Part shown: piece by piece, positions 16,710-25,225 of the stretch
Numbering within the stretch: position 1 is the stretch's first letter
Layout of the letters: each line of letters begins with the position of its first letter
Assembly: GCF_037963835.1 (NCBI RefSeq)
Contig: NZ_CP150145.1
Location: 2,852,001-2,916,000, forward strand
Direction of reading: 5' to 3'
DNA: 64,000 nucleotides
Origin: Paenibacillus sp. FSL H8-0332
GTDB lineage: Bacteria > Bacillota > Bacilli > Paenibacillales > Paenibacillaceae
Position numbers and translations under genes: made by a program
The notes under the pieces: model-generated
What the model saw: the letters and a program-made list of their open reading frames with translations, nothing else
What the model was told of the DNA's origin: nothing
The model's database searches: none

Positions 16710-18230
16710 ATGGATCAGACCTTGAAGCAGGAAGCCGATTTCCGGCTGTCCAGTATTCTGGTTCCGCTGCTGGCCATTATTGCAGGAGTATTTATGGTTG
16801 TGCTGGACAGTACGGCGATGAATGTAGCCTTGTCCAGGCTGGTGGTTGATTTCAAGACGGATTTGCATACGCTGCAGTGGGTAGTTACCGGATATATGCT
16901 GGCTCAGGCTTCCGTTATTCCGTTGTCAGGCTGGCTGTCAGACCGGTTCGGAGCCAAGACGGTCTTCCTGACGGCGGTAATTGTGTTCACGATAGGCTCA
17001 ATTCTGTGCGCTACACCAAGCAGCGCCGAATGGCTGATTGTTTTCCGGGTCATTCAGGGACTGGGCGGCGGCTGTGTGCTCCCTGTCGGGATGGCCTATG
17101 TGTACAGACTGGCTCCCAAAAGCAAAGTTGGCGTTGTCATGGGTATTATGGGCATTCCCGTCCTGTTCGCACCGGCTATTGGTCCGGTATTGTCGGGCTG
17201 GCTGGTTGAATACCATTCCTGGCGCTGGATCTTCCTCATTAATATTCCGATTGGCATCATCGCTGTACTGATTGGACTGCGCAAGCTGCCGAATGCGGCG
17301 AGGAACAGCGTACCCGGCATGGATAAGCTCGGTATGGTTCTTGGACCGCTGGCTTTTGCTTCGTTAACCTACGGGGTTAGCCAGGGCGCGCAGAGCTGGA
17401 CCTCTGAGAAAACGCTGATCGGGCTGCTGCTGGGCGCTGTGGCGCTGATCGCTTTTGTCATCGCTGAACTGCGCTCCAAGACACCGCTGCTGGAGCTGCG
17501 GATTCTGAAATCCGTTGATTTCACGACAGGAATCATCGTGCAGTGGATTGCCCAGTTTGGCTTATACGGTGCACTATTTTTGCTTCCGCAATTTCTGCAG
17601 CAGGCCCGCGGTTTCGGCGCATTTGATACCGGTCTGACGCTGCTGCCGCAAGCCATCGCTTCCGGGTTGATGATGCCGATTGCTGGGATCCTGTTCGACC
17701 GGATCGGTGTGCGCTGGCTCGTGGTCTGCGGTCTGAGTCTGGTCTCCGGCGCGTTATTCCAGTATTCCCATGTGGATCTTACCACGCAGAGCCGTGACCT
17801 GATCCTCCCGCTGATCATGTGCGGGGCTGGAATGGGCATGATGATGATGCCGATGAACACGCATCTGCTCAACAAGGCGCCAAGCCATCTGGTGAACCGG
17901 GTAACCTCGCTCACGAACTCGATGCAGCAGGTAATTACTTCGCTGGCTGTCTCGACTCTGGTGACGATTCTGACTGCAAGAACAACCGCGCGCGGTTTAG
18001 AGATGCAGGAAGCGGCAGCTGCTGCCGGGAAAAGTACCACAGGCGCTTCACAGCAAGCGTTGCTGCTGGCCAAGCAAACCGTATTATCGCAGGGCTTCGC
18101 GGACACGTTCCACATTATGATGTTTGTCGCGCTTGGCGGTGCGGTCCTTGGACTGCTGCTGCGCCGGGGCCGCCATTCCGGAACTGAACATTCTAAGGAA
18201 CAGGCAACGCCGGAAATCATGCACGTATAG
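16710..18230 (+). CDS. DHA2-family (14-TM) MFS multidrug exporter
   Basis: This 506-residue proton-driven exporter resembles EmrB/QacA. MFS motif A is seen in GWLSDRFGAKTVF. The DHA-specific motif C lies in PVLFAPAIGPVLSGWL, followed by HSWRWIFLINIPIG, a strong DHA2 signature. About 14 hydrophobic segments are visible. ATG 16710 is preceded by AGGAGGAGAAG; an in-frame start at 16611 would lie within the operators. Substrate is not predictable. Control by the divergent TetR gene is likely. Confidence 0.9.
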   Translation: MDQTLKQEADFRLSSILVPLLAIIAGVFMVVLDSTAMNVALSRLVVDFKTDLHTLQWVVTGYMLAQASVIPLSGWLSDRFGAKTVFLTAVIVFTIGSILCATPSSAEWLIVFRVIQGLGGGCVLPVGMAYVYRLAPKSKVGVVMGIMGIPVLFAPAIGPVLSGWLVEYHSWRWIFLINIPIGIIAVLIGLRKLPNAARNSVPGMDKLGMVLGPLAFASLTYGVSQGAQSWTSEKTLIGLLLGAVALIAFVIAELRSKTPLLELRILKSVDFTTGIIVQWIAQFGLYGALFLLPQFLQQARGFGAFDTGLTLLPQAIASGLMMPIAGILFDRIGVRWLVVCGLSLVSGALFQYSHVDLTTQSRDLILPLIMCGAGMGMMMMPMNTHLLNKAPSHLVNRVTSLTNSMQQVITSLAVSTLVTILTARTTARGLEMQEAAAAAGKSTTGASQQALLLAKQTVLSQGFADTFHIMMFVALGGAVLGLLLRRGRHSGTEHSKEQATPEIMHV

Positions 18231-18270
18231 TAATGCCCATATAGAAGCAGAGCTTATGTTGCCAAAGAGC

Positions 18271-18305
18271 AGCGATTCTCCTTTTGCCGGAGGATCGCTT
18301 TTTGT
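18271..18305 (+). terminator. Terminator after the MFS gene
   Basis: AGCGATTCTCC (18271-18281) pairs with GGAGGATCGCT (18289-18299) with one wobble, then TTTTTG. Confidence 0.8.
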
Positions 18306-18412
18306 GTTGATTTCTCTTCTGGATATCCTGATGCAGGAGCAGAAATTGGGGCAAGCTAAGCTATGGAAAATCAATATAACACAAATCCGATGAATATAAT
18401 CGGAAAAAGTTG

Positions 18413-18442
18413 TTGACGCAGGTAACACCCCGGTGTTACGAT
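18413..18442 (+). promoter_or_regulatory. tcy promoter with dyad in the spacer
   Basis: TTGACG (18413-18418) and TACGAT (18437-18442) are 18 bases apart. The spacer contains GTAACACC-CC-GGTGTTAC (18422-18439), a perfect 8-base inverted repeat overlapping the -10. This is an operator-like dyad for an unidentified regulator. Confidence 0.55.
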
Positions 18443-18498
18443 ACATTTTGCCGGTAAATACGGTGCCTAAAGAGAAGATACGAGAGGGGATTCATCGA

Positions 18499-19353
18499 AT
18501 GAAAAAACTAAGTCTAACTATTATGCTGCTCCTGACCATGGTCACGGCTGCGGCTTGCGGAACCAACAATACTGACAAGACAGCAACGGGCGGCAATACT
18601 CCGGCGGAACCCACGGCTGCGGTTACAGAGGGTGCAGCTTCAGGGGAGCAGAACAGCCTGGAGGCCGTCAAAGCCAGCGGCAAGCTGCGCATCGGAACCG
18701 AAGGAACCTACGCACCGTTCACCTTCCATGATGCGGACGGCAAGCTGACGGGCTTCGATGTCGAGATCGCCGAAGAAGTGACCAAGCGCCTCGGTGTGAA
18801 GCCGGAGTTCATTGAGACGCAATGGGACGGGATTTTTGCCGGGATGGATGCTAAGCGCTTCGATGTGATCTTCAATGAAGTCTCGATCACCGATGAGCGT
18901 AAAGTGAAATATGATTTCTCCGATCCGTATATTGTCTCCAAGGCTGTGCTGATCGTCCCCGAGGATAATCAGGATATCAAGACCTTCGCTGATCTGAAGG
19001 GTAAAAAAGCCGGTCAGTCCCTCACCAGCAACCTCGGCAAAATCGCCACAGACAACGGTGCGGAGATCGTATCTACCGAGGGCTTCAATCAGGCGATTGA
19101 TCTGCTGACCTCCGGCCGGATCGATGCTACCGTGAATGACGGCTTGTCCTTCCTAGATCTGAAGAAGCAGAAGCCGGATATCAAGATCAAGAAGGTGGAT
19201 GAGATTGCCGAAGGCTCGCATAGTGCCGCAGTCTTCCTGAAAGGGAATGACGAGCTGGTGCAGGCTGTGAACGAAGCGCTGACCGCTATGAAGAGCGACG
19301 GAACCTACCTTAAGATCTCCGAGAAGTATTTTGGCGCTGACGTATCGAAATGA
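18499..19353 (+). CDS. tcyA: Cystine-type ABC transporter substrate-binding lipoprotein
   Basis: The 284-residue protein has a lipoprotein signal ending at Cys20 and an acidic/Thr-rich linker. A type 2 periplasmic-binding fold of the amino-acid (family 3) class follows: GKLRIGTEGTYAPFTF, GFDVEIAEEV, VIFNEVSITDERKVKYDFSDPY and the terminal YFGADVSK. These blocks resemble E. coli FliY/TcyJ and Bacillus TcyA, so L-cystine or a related sulfur amino acid is the likely ligand. Assignment to cystine rests on similarity; another polar amino acid remains possible. Its stop overlaps the permease ATG. Confidence 0.8.
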   Translation: MKKLSLTIMLLLTMVTAAACGTNNTDKTATGGNTPAEPTAAVTEGAASGEQNSLEAVKASGKLRIGTEGTYAPFTFHDADGKLTGFDVEIAEEVTKRLGVKPEFIETQWDGIFAGMDAKRFDVIFNEVSITDERKVKYDFSDPYIVSKAVLIVPEDNQDIKTFADLKGKKAGQSLTSNLGKIATDNGAEIVSTEGFNQAIDLLTSGRIDATVNDGLSFLDLKKQKPDIKIKKVDEIAEGSHSAAVFLKGNDELVQAVNEALTAMKSDGTYLKISEKYFGADVSK

Positions 19354-20021
19354 TGGATGACCGCCAAATACAAATATTTCTCGATTCACTGCTGCCTCTG
19401 TTTAAAGCCGGGGTGGCTTTTACCCTTCCGCTTGCGGGGGTATCCTTTATTCTGGGGCTGCTGCTGGCGGTGATTACTGCACTTGCCCGGCTGTCCTCCT
19501 TCAGGCTTCCAAGGCTGATCGCCCGTTTCTATGTCTGGGTGATCCGGGGAACGCCGCTGCTGGTGCAGCTGTTTATTATTTTCTATGGACTACCCGCCGC
19601 CGGGATTGTGCTTGATCCGTTCATCGCCGCTGTCATCGGGTTCACGCTCAGTGTCGGGGCCTATTCTTCGGAGATTGTCCGGGCTGCTATTCTGTCTATT
19701 CATAAAGGCCAGTGGGAAGCCGCGTTCTCCGTGGGGATGAGCCGGAAGCAGGCTCTGCGCCGGGTGATATTGCCTCAAGCTGCCCGCGTGTCGGTTCCGC
19801 CGTTATCGAATTCTTTTATTAGTCTGGTCAAGGATACTTCGCTTGCGGCCAGTATTACTTATGTCGAGATTTTCAGAAAAGCCCAGCAGATTGTGGCGAC
19901 ATCCTATGAACCCCTGCTGTTATATTGCGAAGCGGCGCTGTTCTATCTGCTGTTCTGTTCCGTATTGTCGGCGCTGCAGAATTACTTGGAGAAGCGGCTG
20001 GACCGGTATTCGGCCAGTTAA
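19350..20021 (+). CDS. tcyB: Cystine-type ABC transporter permease
   Basis: This 223-residue HisM/GlnP-type permease has about five membrane segments. The region RGTPLLVQLFIIFYGLP and the EAA loop EAAFSVGMSRKQALRRVILPQA are typical. It overlaps tcyA by four bases (ATGA) and precedes tcyC by 18 bases, so the three form one operon. Confidence 0.85.
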   Translation: MMDDRQIQIFLDSLLPLFKAGVAFTLPLAGVSFILGLLLAVITALARLSSFRLPRLIARFYVWVIRGTPLLVQLFIIFYGLPAAGIVLDPFIAAVIGFTLSVGAYSSEIVRAAILSIHKGQWEAAFSVGMSRKQALRRVILPQAARVSVPPLSNSFISLVKDTSLAASITYVEIFRKAQQIVATSYEPLLLYCEAALFYLLFCSVLSALQNYLEKRLDRYSAS

Positions 20022-20039
20022 GGTTAAGGAGGCACACGC

Positions 20040-20789
20040 ATGATTGAAATACGCGATTTACATAAGTCCTTCGGCCCGCTTGCGGTGCTAAAAGGTGTGG
20101 ATCTCACCGTTGAACACGGCCAGGTGATGGTCATTATCGGACCTTCCGGCTCCGGCAAAACCACGCTGCTGCGCTGCTTCAACCTGCTGGAGACCCCCGA
20201 CAAGGGCAGTCTTACGCTGAACACGATTAAGCTGGATTTCACCCCGGGCGCCAAAATTCCACAGCGTACCGTACTGTCCCTGCGCCAGCAGACAGGAATG
20301 GTGTTCCAGTCTTATAATCTGTTCCCGCATATGACGGCGATCGGCAATGTCATGGAGGGACAGATCACGGTGCAAAAGCGTTCCAAGGAGGAAGCGCGCA
20401 GCAAGGCGCTGGCACTCTTGGACAAGGTGGGTCTGGCAGACAAGGCAGATGCGTATCCGCATCAGCTGTCCGGCGGCCAGCAGCAGCGCGTAGCGATAGC
20501 CCGCGCCATGGCGGCCACGCCGGAGGTGCTGCTGTTCGATGAGCCGACCTCGGCGCTTGACCCTGAGCTGGTCGGCGAGGTGCTGAAGGTCATCAAGCAG
20601 CTGGCCCGGGAAGGAATGACAATGGTCATCGTCACCCATGAGATGAAATTCGCGGCCGATGTGGCCGACCGGATCATCCTGATGGACAACGGAGTTATTT
20701 TGGAGCAGGGAACCCCCCGGCAGGTACTGGAGCAGACGAAGAACCCGCGCGCCCTCCAATTCCTTAACCGGTTGAGCGGGGAAGAGTGA
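20040..20789 (+). CDS. tcyC: Cystine-type ABC transporter ATPase
   Basis: The 249-residue ATPase shows Walker [11 protein letters not shown]-loop [10 protein letters not shown], signature [14 protein letters not shown], Walker [20 protein letters not shown] and the switch region VTHEM. Similarity to E. coli TcyN (YecC) extends through the central KLDF and [11 protein letters not shown] regions. AAGGAGG precedes the ATG by about 8 bases, and a strong terminator follows. Confidence 0.87.
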   Translation: MIEIRDLHKSFGPLAVLKGVDLTVEHGQVMVIIGPSGSGKTTLLRCFNLLETPDKGSLTLNTIKLDFTPGAKIPQRTVLSLRQQTGMVFQSYNLFPHMTAIGNVMEGQITVQKRSKEEARSKALALLDKVGLADKADAYPHQLSGGQQQRVAIARAMAATPEVLLFDEPTSALDPELVGEVLKVIKQLAREGMTMVIVTHEMKFAADVADRIILMDNGVILEQGTPRQVLEQTKNPRALQFLNRLSGEE

Positions 20790-20807
20790 TTGCGGACGTA
20801 GTATATT

Positions 20808-20845
20808 AAGGCAGACCGGGAGGGGAGTCCTGGTCTGCCTTTTTA
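20808..20845 (+). terminator. Terminator of the tcy operon
   Basis: AAGGCAGACC (20808-20817) pairs with GGTCTGCCTT (20832-20841), followed by TTTTATT. Confidence 0.9.
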
Positions 20846-20865
20846 TTGTTTTGTAGGAAATTATA

Positions 20866-21205
20866 GTTACTGTCTATTGCGGATAAAGTGTACATAGATT
20901 TGTGGAAAAGTGTTCTTGGAATGATACGTAGAGTGACATTGATACTGAATGTGACTCAATGCTGGAGAAGGTATGCTTAAAACCGAATACAATGCAATGG
21001 GCTGGTACAGCAGCATATGGACCGAATGTATGTGAAAAACAGTATACATTGTGCTCGTAAGTATGCACACGGTCTGAATATATGTGAAAAACAGCATACA
21101 TTGTGCTCGTAAGCATGCATATGGACCGAATGTATGTGAAAAACAGCATACATTGTTTTCGCGCGAAGGTAATCTTATTCATCCGTTAGGATGATTTTGT
21201 TCATG
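20866..21205 (+). repeat. Dispersed repeat A, three tandem 52-base units
   Basis: Two complete 52-base units (21019-21070, 21071-21122) and a third starting at 21123 each hold the inverted repeat ATGTATG-TGAAAAACAG-YATACAT followed by TGTGCTCGTAAG. A degenerate unit precedes them, and a GCGAAGGTAATCTTATTCATC tail follows. The same arrangement recurs inverted at 46.0-46.2 kb. Units are head to tail with no unique spacers. No gene is credible here. The rest of the gap to 21407 (about 200 bases) shows nothing else clear apart from a possible terminator at its end. Confidence 0.8.
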
Positions 21206-21365
21206 GGAATCTACGTATAGTTCACCGGAACCTTCCGGAGGTGGGCGGCGAACGTAAATGAAGAGCAGAAGTGCACTTGAATCTGTGTTTGTAACTCCCC
21301 CTCTTAAACAGCGGAGCGGGCTCCAAAGCGTCGCCGTAATTTATACTCCATTACAAATACAATAA

Positions 21366-21400
21366 AAAAAAGGGGGTCCTCATCAGAGCTCCCTCGTTGA
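21366..21400 (-). terminator. Possible terminator of the following minus-strand gene
   Basis: On the minus strand GAGGGAGCTC-TGAT-GAGGACCCCC forms an imperfect stem followed by eight T residues. Confidence 0.45.
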
Positions 21401-21407
21401 TATTTCC

Positions 21408-22019
21408 TCATTTATAAACTAATTTGCCTGAGTAGAAGATGTGATCCTGCGTATGAATCTGGATCACTGTGCTGCCCAGTTTGTGATTGTCACGGTAAGC
21501 GGTAACTTCCAGAATGCCGTCCGTGGCTGCGGGTTGGGAAGAGCCGTCTGCTATGGGACTCCAGTAGATTGTGTCACCTGATTGAACTGCGGCAGCTTGC
21601 CGCTGTGGGAGTATCTTGGAATCGGCCGGATTCCATAGGAGCAGTTCTCCTTCGGAGGCTTGCAGCTCAATCCTGTCGGCACCTTCAGCAACAAGGGTTA
21701 AGGGAAAGCCCGGCACACTGCTCATGAACATAGAATACTTGCCCAACGGAAATTCGACATCGGGTTGTACCGCTACCGGAACGCCGTCTGCTGCATAAGC
21801 TGTCACCATGAACCCATTGAATAGTACAGCGGGATTCGCCTGATTTGTACTGCGGACAAGGAGCGGTCCGAGGGCGGCCAGAATGAGCAAAAGCAGGCAA
21901 GACAGCGTAACGGCAGTGAACCTCCGGCGAAGGCTCCAGGCCGGGGACTTTGATACGCTTGAATTCACACGGACCCTGCGGATAATGGATTGTTTAAAAT
22001 CATACTTATGTTTCATCAT
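21408..22019 (-). CDS. Single-pass membrane protein of unknown function
   Basis: The 203-residue protein has a basic cytosolic N-terminus (MMKHKYDFKQSIIRRVR), one membrane helix at about 37-53 (FTAVTLSCLLLLILAAL), and an extracytoplasmic domain of about 140 residues rich in beta-type sequence. ATG 22019 has AAGGGGGA 8 bases upstream; a longer frame to 22064 lacks a ribosome site. The short basic tail plus helix resembles anti-sigma-like proteins, but no sigma gene is adjacent. Family not recognised. Confidence 0.65.
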   Translation of the reverse strand: MMKHKYDFKQSIIRRVRVNSSVSKSPAWSLRRRFTAVTLSCLLLLILAALGPLLVRSTNQANPAVLFNGFMVTAYAADGVPVAVQPDVEFPLGKYSMFMSSVPGFPLTLVAEGADRIELQASEGELLLWNPADSKILPQRQAAAVQSGDTIYWSPIADGSSQPAATDGILEVTAYRDNHKLGSTVIQIHTQDHIFYSGKLVYK

Positions 22020-22087
22020 CGTCGAAATCCCCCTTGAACTTTGTCTTAGCGGAGAATGTTTCACTACACAATAAGCCTACGTATTTC

Positions 22088-22142
22088 CTGTCAAAAAAAC
22101 AAGGCTGCCCCCTAGCCGTAACGGCTTCCGGGACAGCCTTTT
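22088..22142 (-). terminator. Terminator of the SLH-domain protein gene
   Basis: On the minus strand AAGGCTGTCCC pairs with GGGGGCAGCCTT, with an inner AGCCGT/ACGGCT stem, followed by a run of seven T residues. Confidence 0.85.
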
Positions 22143-22188
22143 ATCTATCATACGCGGATAAAGCGGTATGAACGAATCCAACTTTCCT

Positions 22189-22863
22189 TTACTTCTGTGT
22201 GCCGCCATCGCTAACGGACTTCAGATAGTCCAGCGTGTTATACAGCATAACTGCTGCTTCAGCGCGGGTAATGGTGCTTTTCGGATTGAACTTACCGCTG
22301 GCATCGAGGGTAGTGATCTTGTATTTCAGCGCCCGCTGAATGCTGCCCTGGTAGGAAGGGTCCAGCGCGTCTGCATCTGCAAGTTCAACCGGGACGAGGT
22401 TAATCATCGGCAGGTTGCCGGCCTTTTCCACGGCTTGAACCAGCATACTGGTATACAGCTCTTTGGAAATCGGCTTGGCCGGATCGATATTAGCGGGGAT
22501 ATTCACACCATTATAGTGCGCATTGATGAAGGCTTCTGCGTACCAGGCATTATCTTTTACTTTGGAGAAGAGCGCACTTGCCTGGGGAGCCTTATTGAAA
22601 TCAATTGCCGCCAGGCTAAGCTGGAGACCGCCGGAGATGAACTGTACACCTTGTGCAGTGGATACTATTGCTCCGGGAAGAAACTGGGTATCCGAGATGC
22701 CTTTAATGAGGCCCTTTTCCTTTAGTGCATTGATTTGATCCTTGCCGCTTATACTGCCGATATCCTTGAAACTGCTGCCTGCTGCAAACATCTGCCCGCC
22801 GAGCGAGAAGGAGAGAAGGGTGGCTGCGGTTAAAGCTGCGATAGTGTATTTTTTCATTGTCAT
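22189..22863 (-). CDS. Secreted S-layer-homology (SLH) protein
   Basis: The 224-residue protein has an N-terminal signal peptide (MTMKKYTIAALTAATLL, cleavage near AAG). SLH-like repeats follow: FKDIGSISGKDQINALKEKGLIKG, a degenerate central one (KVKDNAWYAEAFINAHYNGV) and a C-terminal one with the TRAEAAVMLYNTL motif. SLH modules bind pyruvylated secondary cell-wall polymers. Being almost only SLH repeats, it probably sits on the cell wall without a catalytic domain. AGGTGG lies 7 bases before ATG 22863. Confidence 0.85.
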   Translation of the reverse strand: MTMKKYTIAALTAATLLSFSLGGQMFAAGSSFKDIGSISGKDQINALKEKGLIKGISDTQFLPGAIVSTAQGVQFISGGLQLSLAAIDFNKAPQASALFSKVKDNAWYAEAFINAHYNGVNIPANIDPAKPISKELYTSMLVQAVEKAGNLPMINLVPVELADADALDPSYQGSIQRALKYKITTLDASGKFNPKSTITRAEAAVMLYNTLDYLKSVSDGGTQK

Positions 22864-22977
22864 TTGAATTCCACCTCTATTATAGGGTTGGGCCGTTTGG
22901 CCTGTATCAACTCCTCTAACGAAGTGAGATCAGAAAAGGTTGCAAGCGTATCAATCCCGATCTGCGGGACCGGTAAG

Positions 22978-23553
22978 CTACATCACTTCCTGAAATAAAA
23001 GATTGCGGTAAGGGTACTTGCTGAACCTGGTTTTGAACAGCAGAGCGATTCCGCTTTCTTCAATCGTAACGGATTTCAGTGACTTGGTCTTCACCAGCCT
23101 GCGCACCATGATCCTTACCGCCCGGGTATCCTTACGCCGGATGGCGGCAGCCATAGCTTCCGCGAAGCTCCGGTTAACCGCAAGCTCGCGGTACAACGGG
23201 ATGATGGAACGCGCTATGCAGCGGTGGGCGTCTGTATTGAAGGTGAACTGGGCGGTTCCCGGCGGAATCGTCGTGCCATTGGTATAGAAGGCAACCGGCA
23301 GCGGAAAAGGGAAAGAGATGAAATAACCGATCCCGTTCGTTCCGTAATTCTCCGCGTCTGCAAGTGCGGGGATACTGTGGAGCAAGCTGCCCATCAGGTC
23401 CAGGTCGGCAGTGACAATCGCGGTTGTCCATTGCCTGGCATAACTGCGGTTTCCGGCAATTTTCCGGTAGAACGGCAGCATGGCCGCAGCTACGCCGCGC
23501 AGTACACGGGCTGTTACAAGCCGCTGCGTCTGCTTAGGTTGTACTTTCGCCAT
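22978..23553 (-). CDS. Unknown protein with an internal duplication
   Basis: The 191-residue basic protein shows two related segments: about residues 17-62 (ARVLRGVAAAMLPFYRKIAG, NRSYARQWTTAI) and 112-156 (HRCIARSIIPLYRELAV, NRSFAEAMAAAIRRKD). Each is a helix pair containing a PxYR and NRSxA motif, separated by a beta-type linker with TNGIGYFISFPFPLPV. No signal peptide is seen. ATG 23553 has GTGAGG 9 bases upstream. The family is not recognised; the context (SLH protein, fur) gives no function. Confidence 0.65.
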   Translation of the reverse strand: MAKVQPKQTQRLVTARVLRGVAAAMLPFYRKIAGNRSYARQWTTAIVTADLDLMGSLLHSIPALADAENYGTNGIGYFISFPFPLPVAFYTNGTTIPPGTAQFTFNTDAHRCIARSIIPLYRELAVNRSFAEAMAAAIRRKDTRAVRIMVRRLVKTKSLKSVTIEESGIALLFKTRFSKYPYRNLLFQEVM

Positions 23554-23717
23554 CCGGATCATCCTCACTTTTAAGAGATTAGTTTATATAGAGTATGGGA
23601 ATTGCGCACAATTCGGAATGGGCAACCACGGTTTCGGCAGAAATATTATCTATGCGTGGAGCGGCAGAGGGGGGCTATTGTGAGCAAGTGATGTTATACT
23701 GGTGTCAGGACTTTTCT

Positions 23718-23746
23718 TTGACGGGCAAGTTTGTTATGCTTATATC
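23718..23746 (+). promoter_or_regulatory. Predicted fur promoter
   Basis: TTGACG (23718-23723) and TATATC (23741-23746) are 17 bases apart. An AT-rich GATTACTAATTATTC just downstream could be a poor Fur box, but the match is too weak to call. Confidence 0.55.
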
Positions 23747-23805
23747 GTAACGATTACTAATTATTCTGCAGGAATTGTTCTACTTCCGGAAAGGTGGGAA
23801 CCCGG

Positions 23806-24279
23806 GTGAACCGAGTGGCAAATATCAGCCAGCAGTTTGCGGCTCATAATTATAAGCTTACACCACAGCGTGAGGCGATAGTGAGAGTGCTGCTGGATAA
23901 TGAGAAGGATCATCTAAGCGTGGAAGAGGTATATATGCTGGTCAAGCGCAGTTACCCGCATTTGGGGCTGGCGACGGTCTACCGTACCTTGGAGCTGCTG
24001 TGTGAACTTCATATTGTGCAAAAAATGAATTTCGGCGACGGCGTCGCCCGTTATGATCTGCGCGACGACGATCATGTGCATATGCATCATCACCTGATCT
24101 GCAATGTATGCGGTAAGCTGGAGGAGATCAAGGATGATTGGCTGGTGGAGCTGGAGGCGCGGGTAGCCCGTGAATACGGCTTCAGTGTGACCGATCACCG
24201 TCTGGATTTCAAAGGCACCTATAATAGCTGTCAAAAGAACGGCTGCAAGGGCGACAAGGACTGCCGCGCCGTCTCATAA
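23806..24279 (+). CDS. fur: Ferric uptake regulator family protein (Fur)
   Basis: The 157-residue Fur-family regulator has the winged helix with YKLTPQREAIVRVLL and LATVYRTLELL. The metal sites are in DDDHVHMHHHLICNVCGKLEE and a C-terminal CQKNGCKGDKDC zinc cluster. Sequence blocks such as MNFGDGVARYDLR match Bacillus Fur better than PerR or Zur, though the assignment within the family is by recall. GTG 23806 has AAAGGTGGG 7 bases upstream and is preferred to GTG 23794, which overlaps that site. Confidence 0.85.
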   Translation: MNRVANISQQFAAHNYKLTPQREAIVRVLLDNEKDHLSVEEVYMLVKRSYPHLGLATVYRTLELLCELHIVQKMNFGDGVARYDLRDDDHVHMHHHLICNVCGKLEEIKDDWLVELEARVAREYGFSVTDHRLDFKGTYNSCQKNGCKGDKDCRAVS

Positions 24280-24298
24280 GCTACATCTGCAACGCACA

Positions 24299-24335
24299 GA
24301 AGGCGCAGGGCTGAAGTTCAGCCTGCGCCTTCTTG
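24299..24335. terminator. Bidirectional terminator between fur and AIM24 gene
   Basis: A 16-base stem (GAAGGCGCAGG..CTGAA with TTCAGCCTGCGCCTTC, one bulged G) spans 24299-24332 and serves the converging genes. Confidence 0.85.
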
Positions 24336-24364
24336 TTGTATACGGAATCTGCAGAATACCGCTG

Positions 24365-25045
24365 CTAGGAGCGGTTCGGCACGAAGGATTTGATCCAGGT
24401 TCCGAAGCTGCCGGGATTGCGGGTCTGAACCAGGATCACCCCTTCGCCGCGGAACCGGCAGACCAGGGCCTCGCCGCTGGTTAAGCTGTTCAGCCAGCCG
24501 GAGGCTGCTTTTTCCACCTTGTAATCCATATAGTCCGGCCAAGCTACAAGGTGTCCGTTATCGATGATCATCTCTTCGCCCGGTCCGAGGTTAATCGCGT
24601 GAATCGCTCCGAAGGAGGAGAGGAAGACGGTACCTCTTCCGCTGATTTCGAGAATGAAGAATCCTTCGCCGGAGAACAGGCCGCGGGTCAGATTCTGCAT
24701 CTTGGTATTGACCTGAATGCCTTGGGTTCCCGCCAGGAATCCGTCCTTCTGTACGATCAGCTTGTACGACCCATCCAGCTCAATGGCCTGTACATCTCCG
24801 ATGGAACCGGGTGAGAGCAGCACCTCACTCTGCCCGCGCGTGGCGGTCAGCTCCTGGAAGAAGAATTTCTCCCCGCTCAGCATGCGGCCCAGGCCGCGCA
24901 TAATTCCGCCGTCCACGGTGCCCCGCAGCTCCACATTCGGTGACATGGCGACCATCGCCCCCATCTCCGCCTTAACGCTCTCGCCCGGCTCCAGCAGGAC
25001 CTTCAGCATGGCGAAGGCGCCGTCATACAGCACATCATATTTCAT
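24365..25045 (-). CDS. AIM24-family (TIGR00266-type) protein
   Basis: The 226-residue soluble beta protein belongs to the AIM24/TIGR00266 family: LEPGESVKAEMGAMVAM, MRGLGRMLSGEKFFFQ, GEGFFILEISGRGTVFLSSFG and a C-terminal GEGVILVQTRNP. The fold is a trefoil of beta prisms related to tryptophan-RNA-binding attenuation proteins. The molecular role in bacteria is not defined. ATG 25045 has AGGAGGAG 8 bases upstream; the upstream in-frame ATG at 25087 does not. Confidence 0.85.
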   Translation of the reverse strand: MKYDVLYDGAFAMLKVLLEPGESVKAEMGAMVAMSPNVELRGTVDGGIMRGLGRMLSGEKFFFQELTATRGQSEVLLSPGSIGDVQAIELDGSYKLIVQKDGFLAGTQGIQVNTKMQNLTRGLFSGEGFFILEISGRGTVFLSSFGAIHAINLGPGEEMIIDNGHLVAWPDYMDYKVEKAASGWLNSLTSGEALVCRFRGEGVILVQTRNPGSFGTWIKSFVPNRS

Positions 25046-25225
25046 ATAGTACTCCTCCTCATTTTTGCGGTTATTTGTTATGATCACAGGTATGTATCTT
25101 GCTCTTCAAGGATACTGTACCAGATAGTCCAACTGCAAGCTGCGCAAGGATCAGAATAATATGTTAGAATGGAACAGACAGTGCAGCCGCACTGAATATA
25201 GGATTGACAAGGAGTGTCGCCGCTT

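Noticed and set aside
17369..18220. Long minus-strand open frame (283 codons)
   Set aside because: It is antisense to the well-supported MFS exporter and Ser/Thr/Arg-rich, a typical shadow of a GC-rich gene.
21019..21164. CRISPR-like array
   Set aside because: Units are direct repeats of 52 bases with no unique spacers; the whole unit, not a 25-36 base core, is conserved, and no cas genes are near.
20867..21182. Minus-strand open frames rich in His, Tyr and Phe
   Set aside because: They are translations of the repeat A units, differ between frames, and have no ribosome site.
23741..23775. Fur box before fur
   Set aside because: GATTACTAATTATTC is AT-rich but matches the 7-1-7 TGATAAT consensus poorly.
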